A DNA stretch of 64,000 bases, taken from contig JAQPZY010001675.1 of assembly GCA_029931535.1 (NCBI GenBank), forward strand, positions 4,733,501 to 4,797,500, written 5' to 3'. The notes beneath the pieces are model-generated. The model saw only the letters and a program-made list of their open reading frames with translations. It had not been told where the DNA came from and made no database searches. How positions within the stretch are numbered: the stretch's first letter is position 1; each line of letters starts with the position of its first letter. Of this stretch, positions 12,770 through 25,945 are shown piece after piece. The DNA comes from Margaritifera margaritifera. Lineage: Eukaryota; Mollusca; Bivalvia; Unionida; Margaritiferidae. A program made the position numbers and the translations under genes.

Positions 12770-13496
12770 AAGACCACATATGTATTATTATTGTATAATT
12801 TAATTTTGGTTGTATAGCTGAAACATTTAAGTCACAAGCATCTAAACAGTCCTTTTGCATAATTCTTATGTATTTATTCCACAGAACAATATTCATTAGT
12901 AGCAAAGTCCTACACAAGCCACCACCCACCCGATGAAAAGTGAGCTATTTTTAAATATGCACATTGCATTTTCTCGACATAGCAGCCAATATTATGCTAA
13001 AAGACATGAGCATGAAACTTGCCACAATTATTTCTGAGATGTCACTAATATTTTTCACTTTTTGAACAGGGATGGAATAGATTAGGTTCATAGAGGTCAA
13101 AGGTAAATGGGTAAAAAGTTTTTTAATTCTACTAACACTAGGATATGGAAGAAAACGAATCTGTTTTGTCGTCAGTTTTTCCTTTATGTTATTATAAATA
13201 AATGAAAAGAAACATTTTTGCCATTATTTTTCTGTCACTTAATGCAACAGTTTTAAATTTAAGTTGAATTTCCTTCTGTGTTCTACGACTTCTAATTTCT
13301 CCATAAATAAGGTCATTTCACACACAACACTGCCACAATACGTATTGTATAAGCAAGAGCAAAATAGGCATAATTAGCTTATTTTCAACATAACATCAAT
13401 GTTAATATACCATTTTGCTGAGAAAATCATACATGCTGATATGAAAAAGAGAAAAGCACTTGCACAAATTTTCATACTTGCTTTAAGGTGACGCTC
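12770..13496. other. Spacer between the two MITE copies
   Basis: AT-rich sequence of about 730 bp with no similarity by eye to the flanking copies and no recognisable gene. It lies inside a larger insertion in the 39-bp minisatellite, so it may be cargo carried between two directly repeated MITEs. Confidence 0.5.
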
Positions 13497-14046
13497 TACA
13501 GTTTCGTACTTTGCATAGCGTTTAATTTTTAAAGAAAAAGAATGTCCCAGGTTTTCCTCACTGGTTGTCCTTGCTATTTAAAAAAGACCTTGCATATCTT
13601 AGGTATTGTTAAAAGAACTTTGAATTCCCTTTATTTTGCTGTATGATTGATGGTTGTAATTTGGGTTATAAAATATACACCTTGGCCTTACATCAGATGT
13701 GCACCTATAAAAAAAACTGCTAGCTCCGTTTGGCCATTTTCAATTCATGGGCTTTAAAGGTAAGTTGTGAAAAAAAAAAGAAAAAAAAAAATCCTAAAGT
13801 TAATGTACTTTGGACTAGTTCAGGCTGGTTTTTAGAGCACATGGGAGAAGCCATTTTTGTCAGCTGTGTGTTTAGATCATGTACAATTTTCACAAGTAAA
13901 ATATGTAAAACAAATTTATCCACAGTACATGAAAGTAGCATAGAGGTACGCCAATATTCTCTCCACTGTGCATGTTGCAAATCCAAACAACTTCACCTTA
14001 CACCTGTCACTCTGTCAGTAGTACGTAATATCTGTTGAGTGCCACC
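13497..14046. mobile_element. GGTGGC-ended MITE, copy 2
   Basis: Starts GGTGACGCTCTACAG and ends TTGAGTGCCACC, followed by ATA (14047-14049). Direct-repeat partner of 12093-12766, with many substitutions and an internal deletion of about 110 bp. Its left flank is TAA, so it lacks the ATA pair that copy 1 shows. Non-coding. Confidence 0.75.
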
Positions 14047-14049
14047 ATA

Positions 14050-14215
14050 GAGGATAAGCGGAACAATCAGATGCGTTCATGTGATCTAGAAGATAAGCGG
14101 GACAATAGAATGCGTTCATTTGATCTAGAAGATAAGCGGGACAATCGCATGTGTTCATCTGATCTAGAAGGTAAACGGGACAATCGGTAATCTAGAAGAT
14201 AAGAGGGATAACAGT
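14050..14215. repeat. 39-bp minisatellite, right part
   Basis: About four degenerate copies of GATCTAGAAGATAAGCGGGA followed by CAATCGGATGCGTTCAT. It continues the array at 11990-12089 after the insertion. Confidence 0.8.
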
Positions 14216-14633
<418 letters not shown>

Positions 14634-14686
14634 GTATACTCTACGACGAAAGTCAGTTTAATCAGCCTAGTAACATCACGTTATCA

Positions 14687-14689
<3 letters not shown>

Positions 14690-14735
<46 letters not shown>
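14690..14735. repeat. (ATT)n microsatellite
   Basis: Pure ATT triplet run of about 45 bp. Confidence 0.95.
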
Positions 14736-14739
14736 TTTA

Positions 14740-15200
14740 CTATTACGTTTTTCCACCAGCTTGTTTTGCTATGTCAGTACATTCATTTATTTGTTTCTCG
14801 TAGTGGAAATTATACCCGGGATGTAAAGCTACAAGCGAAAAAAAAGCATTGCTAAAGATGGCGCTCATTGAAACCCGATCAGCTTGCAATAACGTAATTA
14901 ACGATGTCAAGCGAAGCAGATGAGCGCTATAGTACTGCTAGTTTGTTCACCTTTTTCATAAATAATCGGTCCCTTTTGTCATGCCTTTATTTCTGCTGCT
15001 TTTTAATTATTTTTCTTTAGTTTAGACCTCTTAATCATTTTGGATAGGTTTGCCAAAATATTTTCAAGGCCAGTCACTCTTTGCGCGTGCGCGCGCGCGC
15101 GTGTGTGTGTGTGTTTATTGTCCTCCTCCGATCACCCTGCTTTTGGTCGAAACGTTTGGAAACTTTGTTATTTTCCTCGCCCCGCTTTCAAACTTCTGTG
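14740..15200. other. Non-coding stretch with GC/GT run
   Basis: A GC then GT alternating purine-pyrimidine run at about 15086-15113 could adopt Z-DNA. No gene recognised. Confidence 0.5.
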
Positions 15201-15202
15201 TC

Positions 15203-15888
<686 letters not shown>

Positions 15889-15892
15889 TGTA

Positions 15893-16715
15893 ATGAAATA
15901 AATACAGATAAAACATACATATTTTACATCATATTGTCTTATTGCAATAAATACAGATTAAACATACATATTGTTTATCATAATATCCTATTGAAATAAA
16001 TACAGATAAAACATGTATATTGTACATCATAATGTCCTATTGCAATAAATACAGGTAAAACATGTATATTGTACATCATAATATCCTATTGAAATAAATA
16101 TAGGTAAAACATGTATATTGTACATCATAATATCCTATCGAAATAATTACAGGTAAAACATGTATATTGTACATCATAATGTCCTATTGCAATAAATATA
16201 GGTAAAACATGTATATTGTACATCATAATATTCTATTGCAATAAATACAGATAAAACATGTATATTGTACATCATAATGTCCTATTGCAATAAATACAGG
16301 TAAATCATGTATATTGTATATCATAATGTCCAATTGAAATAAATACAGATTAAACATGTATATTGTACATCATAATATTCTTTTGAAATAAATACAGATA
16401 AAACATGTATATTGTACATCATAATATCCTATTGAAATAAATACAGATAAAACATGTATATTGTACATCATAATATTCTATTGAAAAAATACAGATAAAA
16501 CATGTATATTGTACATCATAATGTCCTATTGAAATAAATACAGGTAAAACATGTATATTGTATATCATAATATTCTATTGCAATAAATACAGGTAAAACA
16601 TGTATATTGTACATCATAATGTCCTATTGAAATAAATACAGATAAAAACATGTATATTGTACACTGTAATATCCTAATGAAATAAATACAGTTTAAACAT
16701 GTATATTGTACACCA
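15893..16715. repeat. 49-bp minisatellite, about 17 copies
   Basis: Tandem unit containing AATAAATACAGATAAAACAT, then GTATATTGTACATCATAAT and RTCCTATTG. The period is 49 bp measured between successive GTACATCATA motifs (16022 and 16071). Edge copies are more diverged. Each unit has an AATAAA hexamer, but nothing suggests these act as poly(A) signals. Confidence 0.92.
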
Positions 16716-16719
16716 TAAT

Positions 16720-17018
16720 ATATTAACAATTCAGAAATAAGCCGCGGGACATAGTAATCATTAATAATTCTTATTTGACTTATTTTTAGGTAGTCTTATT
16801 ATTGACTAACAAGATATCCTTACATATTAGGGAAATGGTTTTTGATGCAAGTGAATGCTACAATGAGCATGAAATAAAATCGATGATGTGTACATTTTCA
16901 TTCATCGAATATGTTCAGTTACATTATAACAGCATAATTGTTAATGTATTTATTATCAGATTCTCCAAAAATTAATAACTTAGTCTCTTTTCTAAATATA
17001 TGGATCATTCGTATATAA
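16720..17018. other. AT-rich non-coding stretch
   Basis: Nothing recognised. Confidence 0.5.
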
Positions 17019-17019
17019 A

Positions 17020-17215
17020 CCGCGGTAGCTCAGTTGGTGTTAAGTATTGGACTCGTAATCCAAGGGTCGCGGGTTTTATACCCCACAAGCCAGCCAGTGG
17101 ATGGCTGCCTCGGAGTGTCATAGGGAAAGGCAAGTGGTTCCCATTTTCTCGGCATGATATAGACTATAATGTGTTGAAAGTGCCATGAAAAACCAATCAG
17201 TCAACCAACCGACTT
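17020..17215 (+). repeat. tRNA-derived SINE copy B (Thr-like head)
   Basis: The head folds like a tRNA. GCGGTAGCTCAGTTGGT forms the D-arm/A-box region. TTGGACTCGTAATCCAA gives a 5-bp anticodon stem with loop CTCGTAA, so the anticodon would be CGT (Thr). The T-arm position reads GCGGGTTTTATACCCC, where the usual TTCGA has decayed. The body contains GGGAAAGGCAAGTGG and the tail GTGTTGAAAGTGCC followed by ACCAATCAGTCAACCAACC. Tail and body are shared with the copies at 1186 and 55505, so it is a SINE rather than a functional tRNA gene. Confidence 0.75.
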
Positions 17216-18688
17216 GCTTCGAAAGCAAACTATTTTACACTCTGTATGGCGTTCTTCGGGGCCGGCTTATTTTCGGGGCCGGTTTAATTTGAAAAGTTAT
17301 GTAATTTTAGCGCATTGATTTTTTTGCAAATTCAGTAAATTCAGCTTTTTTATATACGTTTTACTATTCGCTCTGTTTCTATATGTTTACTGTAGGTCTT
17401 CAAACATTAAAGCTATATTAATAAGCGAGACGGGAACGTTGCTGGAAACAACCGATCTGAGATCTAAACCCTGTATGTATATAAAGGCCTGGAGTCGGTT
17501 AGCAGACATGCTATCATCAAAATATAACGAATCCGTACAAGATGTTCTGTTAGAATCAGTGTGTATTTGTTAACGGAATAATATCCACATTTGATAGACT
17601 ATATCGACAAAAGACATATTTTGGACGGTCTTTGATGTGTAGATGTTTTATATTGTAACTAAATAAAAAGCGTTTGGTAAGGTTTTACAACCTCGACTTA
17701 CATACCAGATGGAAAAGTACAGAATAGAGGAGAATAGATAATAGTACTTCAGAATATTTGTCAATATAGTGTTTTTAGTAGATATATAGATATAAAGAAA
17801 TATGTAACGAGTGAAGTGGACACATTGTATTGCCACGAGTGGCGAAGCCACGAGTGACAATGCAAAATGTAGATTTCAATGGATTTTTTTTTCTTCTCCT
17901 TTCTATGTCAATGCATGTAACGGCTGCATTACAACAGCGATAAAAAAATGGTACTGACATTTTACAATCATTTTAGTACAGCGACGTTTTACTAATTTAA
18001 CTTGTATAGATAATGCGTTCAGATTGTGTATTTTGTCAAATTAATGACTGTTTTCATACGAAAATGAAGAGATTTTGTTTCTCGTTAACACATTTCTTGC
18101 ACGGATTGATTCAGAGCATAAGATCCGTAAAGAATAGATTTTGATGACTGTGAGTTTACTTGCAAGGATTTTGGTTCTTTATTTTGTTTATTTCTGCCGT
18201 CAAACGAAATCTTTTTGTGTGGCCTTGGCAAGTTTGCAATCTAATTAGGTAACAGACGCTGCATCCAATTTTCAATTGTCACTTAATTTCGGTTTGCAAT
18301 CAACACTCATCAAAGCCCGATTTCTCCATCGTTTACAAACATGATTATGATTTTGTTGAGAGTTAAAATCGCTACTTAACCCATTTTATTACTATATTTA
18401 ATCTAGATTTGTTTGTTGTGCTAAAAATATGTACCATTTGTCGTACAGTGTAACATGTATACCATACAGACACAGAATATCGAATAGCAACAGGTCATGT
18501 TAGCTCAGTCACTGACAGTTTGTGTGATTCATGTGGAACTAATTATAAAAAGTTGTTACTTGAAGCCACCTTTTTGTTGTTTGGAGTTGTTTTTAGGCAT
18601 TTCTTGATGGCGCCACCTCATTGATTACACAAATGTATACTAGAGTTTCTACAGTCTTCACACATTTTAAGATCTGTTCATCTTGATG
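17216..18688. other. Non-coding stretch
   Basis: Contains a local direct repeat GCCACGAGTG at about 17832 and 17847, and a duplicated TTCGGGGCCGG near 17256-17282. No gene recognised. Confidence 0.5.
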
Positions 18689-18711
18689 GAGAGAGAGAGA
18701 GAGAGAGAGAG
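18689..18711. repeat. (GA)n microsatellite
   Basis: Short pure GA run. Confidence 0.9.
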
Positions 18712-18941
18712 GGACCAGAAGAGGACGAAAAATCAAATAGACCTAAATACGGAAATACAGGTTTCAATAACATACGTAAGGGCAGATATATTTCTAAATG
18801 GGATAAGAAAGTAGTAAAGTAGTTCCAAAAGTGACATCGCTACCGTGGAGATAACAGTGGCATCGCCACTGTGGCGATATCATTTTTCTTCCACTGATAT
18901 ATTTCAATATCCCATTATGAAATATATAATAAAGTGAGGAT

Positions 18942-19022
18942 ATTTGCTTGAAACGAGTGAATAACGGACATATTTCATCGAGTGGATGAAATATGTCTGT
19001 TATTCACTAGGAGCAAGCAAAT
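18942..19022. repeat. Long hairpin (inverted repeat, 38-bp arms)
   Basis: The left arm starts ATTTGCTTG and ends GACATATTTCATC. The right arm is its reverse complement with about five mismatches in 38. The loop is GAGTG. Just upstream (18835-18930) are smaller self-complementary patches such as GTGGCATCGCCAC and ATATTTCA...TGAAATAT. The whole may be a small foldback MITE; no terminal repeat or target duplication was established. Confidence 0.7.
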
Positions 19023-19440
19023 TTTCTTTTTATTTTATGCTCAAACGTATTTTAATAGCAATATGTATAACAGACTGAAGTAGCAGATTTCTTACTGTAT
19101 CCCGCGCGATAATGACAGCGGTTTACTATTTATGTTCTGCTGTGTTTTGTGTATATTCGCACAGAAAATATCAGTAGTAATATAATTCTCCTTCTAAATT
19201 CAACGTAAAACAGCACAGAAAAACAAAACAAATTGAAGGAAAAAAGTATGTGCACACATTGTGGAATTTCAACTTGGTTCGTCTGCATGCGAGGCGACCA
19301 TACTTACCAATAAACCACGCAAGCGTCTAAAAATAGCTGCGGTTTCTTGATCATTATGTTATCGATGCGGCAGTGAAAAAGTATATCTGGTATTCCACTC
19401 CAGTGAATTATCAATATTATTTCTCTTGGAAAATCCAGTA
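19023..19440. other. Non-coding stretch
   Basis: Nothing recognised; may include a decayed upstream part of the LINE fragment that follows. Confidence 0.4.
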
Positions 19441-19449
19441 ATTTCCGGC

Positions 19450-20265
19450 CTAGCGTAAAATAGAGAGTTGTATTTAATAGAGAAGAATCATATCGGAAAT
19501 ATGTGACTTGGGACATCCCGCAGGGGTCAGTCTTGGATCCAAGCCTTTTTAGTTTGTATATAAAAAAGACAACTAATACCTTTGCTGATGGTAGTTAACT
19601 ATTAAGAAATACCTTTGCTGATGGTAGTTAACTAATAACTAATACCTTTGCTGATGGTAGTTAACTAATAACTAATACCTTTGCTGATGGTAGTTAACTA
19701 ACAACTAATACCTTTGCTGATGGTACCGGGTATTATTCCATAAGACTGATTAAGAGATAATACAAAAGAACATACTTGCCATACAGAAATTTTCCAAGGA
19801 TTGTCTACCGTGTTTCCACCCAGAGAAGAATGAAGCTATGACATTGGAAGTGTCTTAAGTAGAAAACGTGGAAAGAAAACCCAGAAACTGTGCATTTTTA
19901 ATGTAATCAGAGATATATATAAGGTCACTGTAAATAATACATTGTCATTTAACAATTGTACTTCAGAAATCAACAAAGCAGTGTCAGTCATGGAAGTTAC
20001 CAGATGTACAATGTAATATCTGGACTCCAGCACTTTAAAGGTACTTTTGACTTTTCTGTGCAATTCAAGTTCGAAGTCCCAGTCTAAGAAAATACACTTA
20101 GATACCAGCACAATCATCATTACCATACAGAGAACGCCTACGTAAATTTAGACTTCCAGCTTTTGCATACAGTAGATCAATGTATGAGATATAATTGAAA
20201 TCTTTAAAATATTAACAGGGAAATATGACAGGTATGTATGTTCAAATATTTGCAATATATTAAAT
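19450..20265 (+). pseudogene. Decayed CR1/jockey-like LINE fragment with expanded RT segment
   Basis: Near 19510-19560 the plus strand reads DIPQGSVLDPSLFSLYIKK, the conserved PQGSxLxPxLF block of non-LTR reverse transcriptases. It is followed by NTFADG, the position of the catalytic (Y/F)ADD box with the second Asp lost. That box segment is then repeated as a 33-bp unit (19571-19735). Further on, at about 20139-20260, the frame gives LRKFRLPAFAYSRSMYEI and, after a 2-base shift, IEIFKILTGKYD. This matches the LRLPxLxYRRxRGDMIxxxKIL block of CR1-like LINE C-termini. Stops and shifts throughout mean it is dead. Confidence 0.7.
19571..19735. repeat. 33-bp minisatellite derived from LINE RT
   Basis: Five copies of AATACCTTTGCTGATGGTAG plus TTAACTAATAACT, with a 33-bp period (19578, 19611, 19644 and on). 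The unit lies exactly where the RT ADD box is expected. Confidence 0.85.
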
Positions 20266-20269
20266 TTTG

Positions 20270-20555
20270 GACTCTAAAGATAGATAGGACAATACACAAA
20301 CAATTACATATATACAAATAGGGCACAAACGTCACATATAATCCAATTTAGCAAAATACCAAGGTTGCAAAAGAGGTCTTTGAAGACATAAAGACATGCA
20401 GAAGAGGATCCTGAAATAGCTTGACACCATTTAATTAATAAAAATTTATAATTGATATAAAGGTATCTCATTTAAATCATAAAAATAGCAACCTCGTGAC
20501 AATTTTAAGATGTATAATATTAAATATTTCTTCCTTGCTTTTCTTTCTTTCATGC
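20270..20555. other. AT-rich non-coding stretch
   Basis: Nothing recognised. Confidence 0.5.

Positions 20556-20557
<2 letters not shown>

Positions 20558-20641
<84 letters not shown>
20558..20641. repeat. (TA)n microsatellite
   Basis: Pure TA run of about 84 bp. Confidence 0.95.
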
Positions 20642-20643
<2 letters not shown>

Positions 20644-20649
20644 ACCTCT

Positions 20650-23190
20650 AGCAGGCATTCGCTCTTGACAAGGATAACGTGTAACTATGTTAAGTAGCTG
20701 TTGGTTTTGGAGAATAAATTTCCATTATGAATGGAGAATGGCAAGTCTTCTGCCAATGTCACACGACACGGTGACCGTCCCGCACCCTACAAAGACAGGT
20801 AGTGTAAATAATCATGTTCCTGAGACACATTATAGTTGTCTCCACCGCGATGACGATTTCCATTTTATGGCCTGCTGGACAGAGACTTATTTTATTTGAA
20901 CCCCGTGTAGACGAGTAAAATACAACACGGTGTCGTATCTAATTACTCTACGCGGAACAAAATTTTATGTCCCGATATTCTCATTTACCGCAAGACAGCT
21001 ACATGCCCCATGTCAGAGTACGCTGATTGTTATTTGTATGCTGGGGATATATAACAGTGTCCATATACGCATCATGTTTTGACACGCTCGTTTGTTAAAG
21101 GCGCAACAAGAGTAGGGCCATATGTAATTTTCTGGTGACCTTGTCTAGAGTAGAGTTTTATAAAAACAAAAGTAGTGGAACAAAAGAGACTGACATAGGA
21201 TGAGAAGAATATACAATGTGACGTTCATTTGAAGTTTATATACATTATTGTAATTAGCGTTTTAAAGATCGCTAAGCTGTCTCTAAAATATATTCTGTCA
21301 ATTTGGTATCAAGTTCATTTCATATTCTAGATAGCATTCTGTAAGCTTACCACTATAGTTTTTTTTAATGATGTGATATCGACAAAAAAGATGCAATTAT
21401 GGCATAAAATAGTATTTTTTTCTGTCTGGCAGTCCGTCCGTCATTCTGAGTGTCAGTCTCTGCTTCTGTCTATACCTATGTATTCTTTTTTTTACCTGAA
21501 AAGTACAAATTAGCAAATAAAAACGTCACAAATATTAAAGGAAAAGGAAAGACAAGACAACCGAAGACAACCGAAAGGTAGATCACTACATGTTTTGAGG
21601 AGTGCAATACTATCTTATATGCAATACAGAAGAATACCTTGGCATAGTGCTTTCTTGGTTACCCATATTATTTTTCCTTCAACCATATTTGGCATGTCTT
21701 CCTAATCACGATTCTAAGACCCTTCTTCGTATTTTATGCGTTCGTACACGAATCATATATCAAACTATGAAGTCTGTTTTTAACAGTATAGGAAGCACGC
21801 ATGCACACGGGAACAGGATCTGCGCATGTTAAATTTCTTCATTGCTATCGAAAAAGCGCTTAAAAAGTGTTGTAAAACTTTTCTGTGTTGAGATATTTCC
21901 TCAAACACTACAACATGTTACCAGAATATCTTGCAAAACCTTCAATACACATGTCAGAAGTAGTTTTTGTATGATCTTACTATACAGCGTTTACGCTATA
22001 TACCAGACGTTAACGGTTGGTATTATCAAATCATTTTGTGCTTAAAATTTAATTTTGTTAGTGAAGTTGGAGCCTAACATTATCCAAACATGGAACTGAG
22101 ACAAACTAGTATCACAAATGGAACGTCGTTTTTGGCTAAATGTCCTTTATGTTCGTTAAAGAGAGCAGAGTTGGATTCAAATTATGCAACTGAGCTATTA
22201 GTTCTACAAGCGTGAAAACTAATTAAAATAATTCCTCTTTAACTACTCGTTTTAGGTCCTGGAAATATCTTCTTTATGTTTTGAACTTTCGATTTTCAAA
22301 TGACAATAGCCATCCACAATACATGCATGTCCAGAAAAAAAAAAGAAGTTACATTTACACAGAAACTACGCAATGTCAGCGACGCTCTTTATTCCCTCAA
22401 CACTGACACAAGTCAAAAGGCACTTTATAATTCATTCGAATCACTTTGCGATTTAAAAAAAAAGAACATTCTCAACATGTTGGGAAAAAAGTAGATGTAA
22501 CTCACAAGTCAATATATTTGTTGAAATTTTAAAATGTCTCTAAACAAAGCTTTTCTTGGCAAGTGCAAGGAATAACAAGTTATTACTTTTGCTGCCAGGT
22601 AAGACGACAAAGGCAATACACTACCTTCAGGTGTAATCTGTATGTTATATAACCTCGATATTCCTAGGAGTGTTCTTGCTAATGAGTTGTTATTCGTCAA
22701 GTCGCCACTTTGTCAGTTTAACAAATAACCATAACATTAATCAGCGTAAACAAGGTAGATAACCGTTTAAGGGACCTGCTGTATCTGGGTACAAATTGCG
22801 GATGAAAAATGGTACCTTTCTAAAATGTCAAGAGCTGACAAATTCATTTATTTTTTATCTTGAATGTCATAGAATCAAAATAGACATCATCGTTAATGAG
22901 AAAAATATAATTGTTACATGTAATAAAAATGTTGTGAGTTTTATTTCCTTCAAGAAAACACTGATAGTTTATCTCAAAAATAAGTTTACTTGTTTTTCTT
23001 TGTGTTATACTTACTAATGCAAATTAATTCTTGCCCAAGTTCTCCACGATCTTCGGCGTAATTTAATCGCTTACTAAAATCAAATTTAACCTTTATCGCT
23101 TATTGAAAACATTGCAGTTACACTAAATTCTAACCCTTTCATATTTAGTCAATGTTAAATTTATGTCATTCACTTTACATCTCTGCTCGC
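20650..23190. other. Non-coding stretch
   Basis: About 2.5 kb with only short chance ORFs (up to 76 residues). No domain, repeat array or RNA recognised. Confidence 0.5.
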
Positions 23191-23196
23191 AATATA

Positions 23197-23197
<1 letters not shown>

Positions 23198-23270
<73 letters not shown>
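23198..23270. repeat. (TA)n microsatellite
   Basis: Pure TA run of about 72 bp. Confidence 0.95.
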
Positions 23271-23272
<2 letters not shown>

Positions 23273-23274
23273 CA

Positions 23275-24250
23275 TATTCACTCAATTTAGAGGACCCCAT
23301 GTAAACGTGGTACAATCACTGTTACATACAATCAAACATATTTATTTACTTTGATTTATTTACTTAAAATATCAATTTCTTGGTCCTAAACATATTTTGA
23401 TATTGCAGCATTTTATGATTTCCCATAGGAAGTTAATATCTGGTCACCCCGATAGCTTCAGTCCTAAGGGAAATGCCGTCTACGGCCTGATTGTCGCATT
23501 GTTCCTGGCATCCCCGGTATTATGTTAGCGTTGAAAGGACCATCAGCTATATAAGGGACATATTTTCACATTGGATGCGCGAAAACAAATGCAAGACCTT
23601 GGATACTGGAATCAAATGTGTCCAGTAACAAATAATTGCTTCCACTGAGGAAAAACAAGAAGACTCAGGTTAGAGTTGAAAGAACAAACAGTTACATAAT
23701 GGATATGCTTGTACTTTGAATGCGCGAAAACAAAAGCAAGACCTAAGGTATTTGCCTCATATCTGTCCAGTTCATGAAAAATAATAATTTACATAGTGAT
23801 AAACATGAAGTCCCTACTAAGCGATGGACACCAAAATACGACGGTAGCCGTACAATATTCAGTGTGGCAGAAAACGCCATATTAGGACTAAGGAGTACGA
23901 AATCTCACAACAGCGAGACAAGAATTCCGCGGAATTCATGCTCCGCTGTGGCATAATCCACAAACTAAGTCATTAAAGCAAGAAAATTAGTTCACTGTGA
24001 TCTACTTTGGCCGTTGTGAAAATATGTCTCAAGAAATATCCTCTGTTCATGCAACAGTGCCAGAGAAACTGAGCTAAATGACCAATATAACGTAAACACT
24101 GGAGCATCAGAGGTAAATCACTGAGACCTCCTTTTACCCGTAATGAGCAGTATTTTTCACCATAATTACACCAATTATGTTTCATGACTGGAAATAAAAT
24201 GGTGTCAGACAAACACTGTGCTAACTGCAAAAACAGAACGTTTACGCCTG
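23275..24250. other. Non-coding stretch
   Basis: A locally GC-richer patch at 23445-23560 begins CACCCCGATAGCTTCAGTC. It might be an old tRNA-headed repeat, but no B box or tail was found. Around 23575 and 23720 the phrase TGCGCGAAAACAAA(T/A)GCAAGACCT occurs twice. No gene recognised. Confidence 0.4.
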
Positions 24251-24252
24251 CG

Positions 24253-24285
24253 CCAACAACAACAACAACAACAACAACAACAACG
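24253..24285. repeat. (AAC)n microsatellite
   Basis: About ten CAA triplets. Confidence 0.9.
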
Positions 24286-24419
24286 CAGTCGGAAAAAAAT
24301 TATTCCTATGTATTGCCTATACTTTGCAAGCGAGACAAGAACTAAGTGAAGGAGCAAATGGACAAAAGTAAAGTTACCTTTGCATATAAGTTATAGAGGC
24401 AGCAAAGAAAGCTATAAAA

Positions 24420-24650
24420 ATAGCACACACACACACCATACATATATTTAAAAATAACACCCACACACCATACATATACTTAAAAATAACATCCACACAC
24501 CATACATATACTTAAAAATAACATCCACACACCATACATATACTTAAAAATAGCACGCACACACCATACATATACTTGAAAATAAATCACACACATCATA
24601 CATATACTTAAAAATAGCACACACACACATCATACATATACTTAAAAATA
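24420..24650. repeat. 32-bp minisatellite, about 7 copies
   Basis: Tandem unit CACACACCATACATATACTT followed by AAAAATAACATC, with variants in the CA-rich part. Confidence 0.85.
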
Positions 24651-24669
24651 CGAGAAGACCTAAAGGAAA

Positions 24670-24800
24670 GATCGTAAAGAACCACTAGGAAGGATAGAGC
24701 CTCGGAATGATCCATCTAGAACCACTAGGAAGGATACCGCCTCGGAACAGTCCATCTAGAACCACTAGGAATTATACTGCATCGGAACGGTCCATCTAGG
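24670..24800. repeat. 40-bp minisatellite, 3 copies
   Basis: Unit GAACCACTAGGAAGGATAC followed by CGCCTCGGAACAGTCCATCTA; three copies with few differences. Confidence 0.85.
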
Positions 24801-25185
24801 ATAACAATTTTATACTGGAACTAATTAGTTTCACTGGCCTAATCCACATCTCGTAAAAAAATATTTTACATAGAAAAAAAAAACGTGAATGCATACAGGA
24901 CACATTATTGTGTTCTGTACTGAAAACAGTTTGTACAAATGTAATATATCTGCATTACAGTTCATATTATTGCCACATTCTCAGGTGAAAACCAACTCTT
25001 ACCAAAGACGCATTTCTGTTTTGTTATCACTATCAAACAAAGATTTAGGTTTTACTTTTAAAATGATTTTGTGGGGAGGCCGAAGTAGAATCACATATTC
25101 AGACTACTAGATTTTAATCTTATAAACAGTGTTTTCTTGCACAAATATTGTACGTATTTCTCCATGGTTGAGTTGTGTACGACCA
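24801..25185. other. AT-rich non-coding stretch
   Basis: Nothing recognised. Confidence 0.5.
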
Positions 25186-25189
25186 CCTC

Positions 25190-25308
25190 ATTCATTTCTC
25201 TTGATTTATATGATGTTTCCATACATTATCTGTGTAGATCCGTCGAATTCATTTCTCTTGATTTATATGATGTTTCCATAATTTATCCGTGAAGATCCAT
25301 CTTGATGT
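25190..25308. repeat. Tandem duplication, about 57 bp x2
   Basis: TTCATTTCTCTTGATTTATA continuing TGATGTTTCCATA occurs twice (about 25193 and 25250), each followed by a variant of TTATCTGTGTAGATCC. Confidence 0.85.
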
Positions 25309-25309
25309 A

Positions 25310-25940
25310 AGCTTTTTTGTTGTTTGTGAGTTGCAGTAATGTAATCATACATGATTACATAAGTATAGAGGTTTGATTCGTTGTAGAATATTTCTTCAGT
25401 CTCTCTTTTTTGTCAGATGCGACATAATTTCTTTCTGAAAAAAGGCACTTGGATGTTCACTTTATGTTAATTCCCCTCTTTCTTTCTATCTCTGTAACTC
25501 TTACATTTTATAAATCTTTTTATATCGGAAGAGATATCTATTAATTGCAAGGGATATTTTTCATATAAAAAGCGATTTAAAAAAGAAGTGATACCTTGGG
25601 GATGAACGTAAGAGTTAAAAACGGCGATAATGGTTATCCCCTTAGGCTGAAAATGGACCGATATATTTTTTATTGTTTGATGGTTTTCGTCGTCTTTGTA
25701 TTTCAAATTTGAACATATTTTGAATTTTTACTCTCTATTTTACTTTCGACATACAAAATGTTATCATGTTTACAAGTACGATATATCTTGCCTTTATTTC
25801 CCAGCGTAGAGACGATAATTAATTGGAGGTTTTAAACATTCTATTGCTGCAAAGACTGGTTTACAATCTAAGTGGAACAGCTCACTTGAACTAATAGTTA
25901 GTTACATGTTTTGAGAAGAATTTTCTCCTGAGTTGATTTT
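25310..25940. other. AT-rich non-coding stretch
   Basis: Nothing recognised. Confidence 0.5.
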
Positions 25941-25945
25941 GGATA

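Noticed and set aside
15893..16715. Possible CRISPR-like array
   Set aside because: Contiguous 49-bp units without unique spacers, in an animal genome context.
15893..16715. Clustered polyadenylation signals (AATAAA in each unit)
   Set aside because: The hexamer is part of the repeat unit and there is no upstream gene.
17020..17100. Possible functional tRNA-Thr(CGT) gene
   Set aside because: The anticodon stem pairs, but the T-loop has lost TTCGA and the sequence continues into a SINE body and tail shared with other copies.
23445..23560. Another tRNA-headed SINE
   Set aside because: Only a weak A-box-like start (GATAGCTTCAGTC); no B box and no shared tail.
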